NCBI RefSeq assembly: GCF_000306785.1
Contig: NC_017955.1
Location: forward strand, 3,162,001-3,226,000
Length of the DNA stretch: 64,000 nucleotides
Origin: Modestobacter italicus
GTDB lineage: Bacteria; Actinomycetota; Actinomycetes; Mycobacteriales; Geodermatophilaceae
Direction: 5' to 3'
The notes beneath the pieces were generated by a model that worked only from the letters and a program-made list of their open reading frames with translations, did no database searches and was not told the origin of the DNA. Below, in pieces: positions 58,104-64,000 of this stretch; position 1 is the stretch's first letter; the number at the start of each line of letters is the position of its first letter. Position numbers and translations under genes: made by a program.

Positions 58104-59285
58104 GTGACCGACCCCGCGCTCGACCGTCCCGCGGGCGGCCCGGCCGGTGCAGCGCCCGCTGCCGGCACCGCCGCTCCCCCGGCCGAGGAGCTGCTGCCGC
58201 TGCGCGGCTACACCGTGGCCGTGACCGCTGCCCGGCGCAGCGAGGAACTGGGCGCGCTGCTGGACCGGCGCGGCGCCCGGGTGGTCTACGCGCCGGCCAT
58301 CCGGATCGTGCCGCTGCCCGACGACGCCGACCTGGTCGCCGCCACCCGCGAGGTCCTCGCCGCGCCGGTGGACCTGGTGGTGGCGACGACCGGGGTCGGG
58401 TTCCGCGGCTGGCTGGAGGCGGCCGAGGCGTGGGACCTGCCGCTGCGCGAGCACCTGCAGTCCGCCCGGGTGCTGGCCCGCGGACCCAAGGCCCGCGGGG
58501 CGATCCGCGGCGCGGGTCTCGTCGACGCCTGGTCCCCGGACTCGGAGAGCTCCGCGGAGGTGCTCGAGCACCTGCTGTCCGGTGCCGAGGGCCCGCTGCC
58601 CGGCCGGCGGATCGCCGTCCAGCTGCACGGCGACCCGCTGCCCGAGCTCGTCGCCGGGCTGGTCCGGGCCGGTGCGGAGGTGGTGCGGGTCCCCGTCTAC
58701 CGGTGGGTGCTGCCGGAGGACACCGCCCCGCTGCGCCGCCTGGTGGTCACGATCGCCGGACGCGGGGTGGACGCGGTGACCTTCACCAGCGCGCCGGCGG
58801 CCGCCAGCCTGCTCCAGGTGGCCGCCGAGGAGGGCGTGCGCGCCGGCGTGCTCACCGCCTTCGCCGAGGCCGTCCTTCCGCTGGCGGTCGGCCCGGTGAC
58901 CGCCGCCCCGCTCGAGGCGGCCGGCATCCGCACGGTCCAGCCGGAACGGGCCCGGCTGGGCGCGCTGGCCCGCTCGGTCGTCGCCGAGCTGCCCGCCCGG
59001 CACCCGGTGCTGGCCGCCGGCGCGCACACCCTGCAGGTCCGCGGGCACGCCGCCGTCCTCGACGGCCGGCTGGTGGAGCTGCCGCCCGGCCCGATGGCGG
59101 TGCTGCGGGCGCTGGCCCGCCGGCCCGGCGTCGTGGTGTCCCGGCCCGACCTGCTCGCCGAGCTCTCCGGCGGCGGCGACGCGCACGCGGTGGAGATGGC
59201 GGTGACCCGGCTGCGGGCGGCCCTCGGCGCGCCGGTCGTGGAGACCGTGGTCAAGCGGGGCTACCGGCTCGCGGTCCGCGCCTAG
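58104..59285 (+). CDS. HemD-like regulator with C-terminal winged helix (NnaR/Rv0260c type)
   Basis: 393 residues. Residues about 35-290 match the uroporphyrinogen-III synthase fold: GYTVAVTAARRSEELGALLD, VATTGVGFRGWLE, VTFTSAPAAASLL. Residues about 310-393 form an OmpR-type winged helix: LVELPPGPMAVLRALARRPG, VEMAVTRLRAALG, VVKRGYRLAV. Proteins of this plan (Streptomyces NnaR, mycobacterial Rv0260c) are linked to nitrate/nitrite assimilation genes, and narK lies about 0.9 kb beyond its end here. It is more likely a regulator than the heme enzyme. GTG 58104 follows GGAGG closely. Confidence 0.88.
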   Translation: MTDPALDRPAGGPAGAAPAAGTAAPPAEELLPLRGYTVAVTAARRSEELGALLDRRGARVVYAPAIRIVPLPDDADLVAATREVLAAPVDLVVATTGVGFRGWLEAAEAWDLPLREHLQSARVLARGPKARGAIRGAGLVDAWSPDSESSAEVLEHLLSGAEGPLPGRRIAVQLHGDPLPELVAGLVRAGAEVVRVPVYRWVLPEDTAPLRRLVVTIAGRGVDAVTFTSAPAAASLLQVAAEEGVRAGVLTAFAEAVLPLAVGPVTAAPLEAAGIRTVQPERARLGALARSVVAELPARHPVLAAGAHTLQVRGHAAVLDGRLVELPPGPMAVLRALARRPGVVVSRPDLLAELSGGGDAHAVEMAVTRLRAALGAPVVETVVKRGYRLAVRA

Positions 59286-59758
59286 GGCGACACGGGCAGC
59301 ACGACCACGCCGTCCGCGTCGGCGACCAGCCACTCGCCCTCGCGGAAGGTGACCCCGGCGAACCGGCAGGTCCCGCCCTCCCGGCCGCGGTCGCCGCCCG
59401 CGCCCCGGCGCGGGTACACCGCCAGCGCGCGCACCCCGACCGGCTGGTCCGCCATCTCCGCGACGTCCCGCACCGCGCCGTTGACCACCACCCCGGCCCA
59501 GCCCGACCCCGCGGCGACCGCGGCCAGGCCGCCGCCGAAGAACGCGCAGCGCTCGTTGCCGCCGCCGTCGACGACCAGCACCCGCCCCTCCCCCGGCCGC
59601 TCCAGCACCGCCCGGACCAGCGCGTTGTCCTCGGTGACCGTGACGGTCGCGATGCGGCCGCTGAACGCGGCGGTGCCCCCGAAGGCGGAGAGCACCGGGT
59701 CGCACACCTGCGCGTCGGGACGCTCGTCGCACAGGTCGGCGGTGGGCTGGGGCGGCAT
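59282..59758 (-). CDS. RraA family protein (class II HMG aldolase-like)
   Basis: 158 residues. The fold's active-site region is GVVVNGAVRDVAEMAD, with the Arg-Asp pair that binds metal and substrate in 4-hydroxy-4-methyl-2-oxoglutarate aldolases. VLVVDGGGNERCAFFGG is the other conserved block. Members are either RNase E inhibitors (RraA) or aldolases/oxaloacetate decarboxylases; sequence alone does not decide. ATG 59758. The stop overlaps that of the HemD-like gene, convergent. Confidence 0.85.
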   Translation of the reverse strand: MPPQPTADLCDERPDAQVCDPVLSAFGGTAAFSGRIATVTVTEDNALVRAVLERPGEGRVLVVDGGGNERCAFFGGGLAAVAAGSGWAGVVVNGAVRDVAEMADQPVGVRALAVYPRRGAGGDRGREGGTCRFAGVTFREGEWLVADADGVVVLPVSP

Positions 59759-59858
59759 GGGACGGGCTCGCTCTCCTCGGACGGACGGGAACCGCCGATC
59801 ATGCTCGCGGCCCGCCGGCCGGCGCCGCCGGGCGGCCCGGGTGCGGGATGATCCGGGG

Positions 59859-60182
59859 ATGGAACCGCCTGTCATGGACCTCGTGGGCTTCCTGCTGGCC
59901 CGCATCGCCGAGGACACCCACGCCGTCGCCACCACCGCCGAGGACGCCGGGGCCGAGGCCACGGCCGCGCGGGTCCGCGCGGACTGCGCGGCCAAGCGCA
60001 AGGTCGTGCTCGCCTGCCAGGCCGCCGCGCCGGACCTGCGCTTCCTGGGCACCCGGCCGCCGGGTCTGGCCGACTTCCCGCTGCCGCCCCGGGACCTGCA
60101 CCAGCTCGCCGCGGTCACCCTCGCCCTGCTCGCCACCCCCTACGCCGACCACCCCGACTTCGAGCAGGCCTGGCGCCCTTGA
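59859..60182 (+). CDS. DUF6221-like small protein
   Basis: 107 residues. An N-terminal helix MDLVGFLLARIAEDTHA and a central CAAKRKVVLACQ helix resemble the actinobacterial DUF6221 family, often near phage or accessory genes; function unknown. ATG 59859 is used; a second ATG five codons later (59874) is possible. It is divergent from rraA and converges on narK. Confidence 0.65.
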   Translation: MEPPVMDLVGFLLARIAEDTHAVATTAEDAGAEATAARVRADCAAKRKVVLACQAAAPDLRFLGTRPPGLADFPLPPRDLHQLAAVTLALLATPYADHPDFEQAWRP

Positions 60183-60206
60183 CGGCTGCGGACGACGACG
60201 GAGCCC

Positions 60207-61589
60207 TCACACGCCGGCGACCTGGCTCCCCGGGCGGAGGTAGACGACCCAGGTGACGACGACGCAGACGGCGTAGAACGCGATGAAGGCGAGGTAGGCG
60301 CCGTCCCCGCTGCCGGTGGACAGGAACGACTGGCGGAAGGCGAGGTTCACCAGCACCCCGCCGAAGGCGCCCACGGCCCCGGCGATGCCGATCACCGCAC
60401 CGGACGTCCGCAGCGCGTGCCGGTCGGCGGCCACCGGGTCGGTGCCGGCGGCGACGGCGTCCATCGCCCGGGTGCGGAAGACCGCCGGGATCATCTTGTA
60501 GGTCGAGCCGTTGCCGATCCCGCTGAGCACGAACAGCAGCACGAAGCCGAGCAGGAACAGCGGCAGCGACTCGGCCTGGCTGGCGACCAGCACGACCGCC
60601 GCACCGGCCGCCATCGCGATGAAGTTCCAGAAGGTGATCCGCGCGCCGCCGAACCGGTCGGCGAGCGACCCGCCCAGCGGCCGGATCAGCGAGCCGAGCA
60701 GCGGCCCGAGCCAGGTGAGCTGCGCGGCGGCGAGCGGGGTGGCGAAGTCGTCGGCGAACTGGTTCTGCAGCACCTGGCCGAAGGCGAACCCGAAGCCGAT
60801 GAACGAGCCGAAGGTGCCGATGTAGAGGAACGACAGGATCCAGGTGTGGCCCTCGCGGGCGGCCTCGCGCATCGCCCGGGGCTGGTTGCGCGCCGTCGTC
60901 AGGTTGTCCATCAGCAGCGCCGCGCCGACCGCGGCGAGCACGATGAACGGGATGTAGACGTACAGGACGATGCGCGGGTGCTCGACGCCCGCGGTGGCCA
61001 GCACCAGCAGCCCGACGAGCTGGATGACCGGCACGCCCAGGTTGCCGCCGCCGGCGTTGAGGCCGAGCGCCCAGCCCTTGAGCCGGGTCGGGTAGAAGGC
61101 GTTGATGTTGGTCATCGAGCTGGCGAAGTTGCCGCCGCCCACGCCGGCGAGGCAGGAGACGACCAGCAGGGTGGTGTACGAGACGCCGGGCTCGAGCACG
61201 ACCGCCGTCGCGATGGTCGGCACCAGCAGCAGCGAGGCGCTGATGATCGTCCAGTTGCGGCCGCCGAACTTCGCCACCGCGAAGGTGTAGGGCAGCCGGA
61301 CGAACGCGCCCAGCGCGGTGGGCAGCGTGGTGAGCAGGAACTTGCCGGCCGGGTCGATGCCGAACACCGGCTCGGGCAGGAAGAGCACCATCACCGACCA
61401 CAGGCTCCAGATGGAGAACCCGATGTGCTCGGAGAAGACGGAGAAGAACAGGTTCCGCCGGGCGACGGGCTTGCCGGTCGAATCCCAGAAGTCCACGTCC
61501 TCGGGCCGCCAGTCGTCGATCCACCGACCGCCGAGGCGGCCGGGGACCCGCTGGGTCGCGGTGCTGGTGGGTTCGGTGGCGGTGGCCAT
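60207..61589 (-). CDS. narK: Nitrate/nitrite transporter NarK
   Basis: 460 residues, an MFS protein with 12 hydrophobic segments. The nitrate signature sequences are visible: GVGGGNFASSMTNINAFYP in the first half and LSGIGNGSTYKMIPAVF in the second, with an Arg in each half's motif region (RLPYTFAVAKFGGRNW). It imports nitrate or exchanges it with nitrite. An N-terminal cytoplasmic extension with DWRPEDVDFWDSTGKPVARRN is typical of actinobacterial NarK. ATG 61589. No nitrate reductase gene lies in the window. Confidence 0.94.
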   Translation of the reverse strand: MATATEPTSTATQRVPGRLGGRWIDDWRPEDVDFWDSTGKPVARRNLFFSVFSEHIGFSIWSLWSVMVLFLPEPVFGIDPAGKFLLTTLPTALGAFVRLPYTFAVAKFGGRNWTIISASLLLVPTIATAVVLEPGVSYTTLLVVSCLAGVGGGNFASSMTNINAFYPTRLKGWALGLNAGGGNLGVPVIQLVGLLVLATAGVEHPRIVLYVYIPFIVLAAVGAALLMDNLTTARNQPRAMREAAREGHTWILSFLYIGTFGSFIGFGFAFGQVLQNQFADDFATPLAAAQLTWLGPLLGSLIRPLGGSLADRFGGARITFWNFIAMAAGAAVVLVASQAESLPLFLLGFVLLFVLSGIGNGSTYKMIPAVFRTRAMDAVAAGTDPVAADRHALRTSGAVIGIAGAVGAFGGVLVNLAFRQSFLSTGSGDGAYLAFIAFYAVCVVVTWVVYLRPGSQVAGV

Positions 61590-61734
61590 GCCCTGACGGT
61601 GGCGGTCCGGCGTTCCCCGGCCGTTGCCGGGACGGTGAGCTCGTGTTCCGTTGTCCGCACCGCGGCTGCCCCGCTGTGGTGAGGCGCTCCGGGTGGCGGG
61701 TGCGTCCCGCCGCCGTGCGCGCCATGATCAGCCC

Positions 61735-62520
61735 GTGAGGGACTCCGAGGAGCGCGCGCCCGGCCGGGACCTGGTGGAGACCGGGGAGCTGGTCGCCGGC
61801 TCGATGAGCCGCGCCGTCGCCGGGCTGCTGTTCGACCCCGCGTCGAGCCCGCTGCGGCTGGACGACCGGCTGGCCGGCTGCCTGCGCGACGCCGCCACCT
61901 CGGCCGCCGCGCTGCCGCTGACCTGGGAGCGCGCCCGCGCCGGCGCGGTCCTCGCCTTCGTCGCCGAGCTGTCGGTCACCCGCGCCCACCAGGGCCGCGC
62001 GGTGCGCACCGACGGCTTCTTCAGCGTGACCACCGCCGCGCGCTCGGCCGCCGAGCGGCTGGTCGAGGACGTCGTCCAGGCGGCCCGGCGGACCACCGAG
62101 GAGCGGCGGGTGCGGCACCTGGGCTACCTGGTGGCCGAGGTCGTCGTCTCCCCCGACATCGACGTGGCGCTGGCCGCCCGGGCGCTGCAGCTGGCCGAGT
62201 CCTGCAGCTGGCGGCAGCTGGTGCTGCTGGCCGCGGTGGGCCGCCGGGACCGCGCACCGCTGCCGATGGCCCCGCTGGAGGACGACCCGCGGGCCTGGCG
62301 GGCCTGGGGCGCCCGGGAGGACGTCGCCGACCTGCAGCGCGCCGGGCTGCTCGACCCGCCGCCCACCGTCGTCCGCCCGGGCTCCCGGCCGCGGCTGCGC
62401 CCGGCCGACCTGCGGCTGACCCGCCGCGGTGTGCTCCTGCACCGGTTGCTGGCGCTGGACTTCGTCCGCGAGGACGACGTGCAGGCGGCGCTGGCCGACC
62501 TGGACCTGCCGCCCGCCTGA
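61735..62520 (+). CDS. Soluble helical protein of unknown function
   Basis: 261 residues, not recognised. No signal peptide or membrane segment is visible; the sequence is rich in Ala, Leu and Arg and predicted helical throughout, with a polar Arg/Pro-rich stretch at about 205-235. GTG 61735 has a CATGAT -10-like sequence about 10 nt upstream, hence a possible leaderless message. Its stop shares a base with the ATG of the next gene (TGATG), so the two act together. It is divergent from narK. Confidence 0.65.
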   Translation: MRDSEERAPGRDLVETGELVAGSMSRAVAGLLFDPASSPLRLDDRLAGCLRDAATSAAALPLTWERARAGAVLAFVAELSVTRAHQGRAVRTDGFFSVTTAARSAAERLVEDVVQAARRTTEERRVRHLGYLVAEVVVSPDIDVALAARALQLAESCSWRQLVLLAAVGRRDRAPLPMAPLEDDPRAWRAWGAREDVADLQRAGLLDPPPTVVRPGSRPRLRPADLRLTRRGVLLHRLLALDFVREDDVQAALADLDLPPA

Positions 62521-64000
62521 TGAAGGGCGGCGACGAGGACGTCGACGCCGCTGTCTCCCGCGTGCTCCCGGAGCTGACGCCGGCCGCCGTCCTGCTCACC
62601 GACACCCCGGAGGAGGCCGTCCGGCTGCTGGGCGCCGCGCTGGGCCGCCCCGGCGCACTGGACTCCGGCGGGGCCGCGCGCCGCGCGCTGGCTGCGGCGC
62701 ACCGGACCGGCCAGCAGCAGCTGATCGGGTCGCTGGACCTGTCCCCGTCCGAGCAGGACCCCGCGCTGGCCGAGGCGCTGCGCGCGCTCCCCGCCACCGA
62801 CCGGGCGGCGGCCGTCCTCGAGCTGCTGGACGCCGGGCCGCACGGAGGCGCCGCGGTCGCTGCGCTGCGCGCGGAGCTGGCCGGACGGGACGAGCAGGCC
62901 CGGGCCGCGCGCGCCCGGCAGCGCTCGCTGTTCGCCGTGCCCGGCACGGCACCGGGGCCCGAGGTCCCGGCCGCCCCGCTGCCCGAGCGGCTCGCCCGGC
63001 TGGCCGCCGGCCGGCGTCTCCCGCCCAGCGCGGCGGACACGGTCGCCGGCATGGTGACCGCCGCCCGGGCGGCCCGCCGCCGCCGACGGCTGCTGCTGGG
63101 GGCCGGCGCTCTCGTCGTGCTCGCGCTGGCGGTCGTCGTCCCGGTGCTGCCGCGCGGCGCACCGGCCCCGGCGCCACCGCCCGCCCCGTCCGCCGTCCCG
63201 GTGCCCACCGGGCCCTCCGTCTTCACCGGGGCTCCCCGCGGGTCGCTCGCCGGGGACGAGGCGTTCCTGGCGGGCCTGGTCGCGCTCGACTGGCCCCCGG
63301 CCCGCGCCGCGGACCCCCGGCGGGTGGTCTACGCCGGCGACGTGCCCGGCGGGCGGTGGGCGCTGCTCACGTCCGGCGGCACGGCGGACCGGCCGGCGGC
63401 AGCGGCGTGGTTCACCGGCCCCGCGGGCGCCGGACCGGACGGCCTGCGGCTGGTGTCGGGCTGGAGCACGCCCGACCCCGGCCGGCCGGTCGCGCTGACC
63501 GACCCGGCCACCGGCAGCCTGGTGGTGCTGGCCGCCCCGGACGACCAGGTCGCGGTGTCCGGGCGGCCGGAGGTCACCGCGGACGGCGGCGTGCAGCGCG
63601 CCTACGGTCTGGTCGGCACCGCGGCCGGCCTGGCCGAGGTGCACCTCCGACCGGTGCCGGGCGCCACGGGTAGCTCCGTCCAGCTGCTCTGGCGACGGGC
63701 CGGCCGGTCACCGCAGCCGCTCACCCCCGCCGTCGTCACGACGGAGGCCGCACCGGGGACGCCCCAGCTCGACCGGGTCCGCCCGGCTCCCCCGCCGGCC
63801 CGCGGGGACGCCGCGGTCGGTCCTCAGCTGGCGTCCGTGCTGGACCGGCTGGGCCAGCCCGCGCACGACGCCGTGGTCACCGTCCTCTGGGCCGGCGACG
63901 TGCCCGGCCCGCACGAGCTGCCCGCACGGGTGACCGTCCTCGCCGTCGGGCAGCAGTCCGGAGCCGCGGTCGTCACCGCGCCCTACGGCCTGGCCACCGG
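62520..64000 (+). CDS. Single-pass membrane protein of unknown function, 3' end outside window
   Basis: At least 493 residues without a stop. The N-terminal 180 residues are soluble, with ALRALPATDRAAAVLELLD, reminiscent of a sigma-70 region-4-like helix but too short to call. A basic patch and one membrane helix (about 191-210) follow, then a Pro-rich linker and an extracytoplasmic region with beta-rich repeats. The layout resembles a membrane-bound sensor or anti-sigma-like protein. ATG 62520 is coupled to the upstream gene (TGATG). Confidence 0.7.
   Translation, partial: MKGGDEDVDAAVSRVLPELTPAAVLLTDTPEEAVRLLGAALGRPGALDSGGAARRALAAAHRTGQQQLIGSLDLSPSEQDPALAEALRALPATDRAAAVLELLDAGPHGGAAVAALRAELAGRDEQARAARARQRSLFAVPGTAPGPEVPAAPLPERLARLAAGRRLPPSAADTVAGMVTAARAARRRRRLLLGAGALVVLALAVVVPVLPRGAPAPAPPPAPSAVPVPTGPSVFTGAPRGSLAGDEAFLAGLVALDWPPARAADPRRVVYAGDVPGGRWALLTSGGTADRPAAAAWFTGPAGAGPDGLRLVSGWSTPDPGRPVALTDPATGSLVVLAAPDDQVAVSGRPEVTADGGVQRAYGLVGTAAGLAEVHLRPVPGATGSSVQLLWRRAGRSPQPLTPAVVTTEAAPGTPQLDRVRPAPPPARGDAAVGPQLASVLDRLGQPAHDAVVTVLWAGDVPGPHELPARVTVLAVGQQSGAAVVTAPYGLAT

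Noticed and set aside
58104-59285. Heme-pathway uroporphyrinogen-III synthase
   Set aside because: The C-terminal winged helix and the narK neighbourhood point to a regulator, and no other heme genes are near.

Overview
The window is chromosomal DNA of a very GC-rich actinobacterium, most probably of the Geodermatophilaceae (Blastococcus/Modestobacter/Geodermatophilus type). The reasons are the rRNA operon of actinobacterial type without tRNAs in the spacer, the many GTG starts, the dense GTGA/ATGA gene overlaps, and a backbone collinear with the Mycobacterium tuberculosis infC-rplT-pheST-arg-tyrS-tlyA-nadK-recN-steA-mctB-pyrG stretch. The family-level placement is inference. No phage, transposon, CRISPR array or tRNA was seen.

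Layout, left to right. 1-4261: accessory genes (DHFR-like reductase with an AraC-DinB regulator, a small membrane protein, a HbpS/GlcG-like protein, a PASTA Ser/Thr kinase). 4390-14842, minus: NUDIX hydrolase, pyrG, a large phosphatase-like membrane protein, a GT4 glycosyltransferase, a frameshifted MurJ-like flippase, a MraY/WecA-like protein, mctB and steA. The steA-to-phosphatase part reads as an envelope-glycan and cell-division locus. 14997-19616: an insertion relative to the mycobacterial order, with a TetR regulator, a fatty-acid desaturase plus its ferredoxin-reductase partner, and a divergent PucR-type regulator. 19641-25715, minus: recN, nadK, tlyA, a HAD phosphatase and a TPR protein, with two mini-ORFs bridging neighbours. 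Plus-strand SCP2-like and DUF1015 genes lie among and after these. 27164-29978: an SSB-like protein and a long Arg/Asp-repeat TPR protein. 30105-35853, minus: a complete rrn operon (promoter, 16S, spacer, 23S, 5S, terminator). 35929-45205, minus: tyrS, mpg and the arginine operon argCJBDFRH, without argG, behind tandem ARG-box-like sites. 45355-51055: a lipid-kinase-like protein, a STAS protein, an SDR and pheST. 51184-53436: a multidomain c-di-GMP protein with a canonical LOV photoreceptor motif. 53545-59758: a DMT permease, a SpoU/TrmH methyltransferase, infC-rpmI-rplT with a hairpin leader, a PH-domain protein, a P-loop kinase, a HemD-winged-helix regulator and RraA. 59859-64000: a DUF6221-like protein, NarK and two coupled genes of unknown function, the last cut by the window edge.

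Most of the window is housekeeping. The most unusual items are the EAL-DICT-LOV-GGDEF protein, the steA-linked envelope cluster with its broken flippase frame, the charged-repeat TPR protein next to the rRNA operon, and the doubly coupled mini-ORFs.
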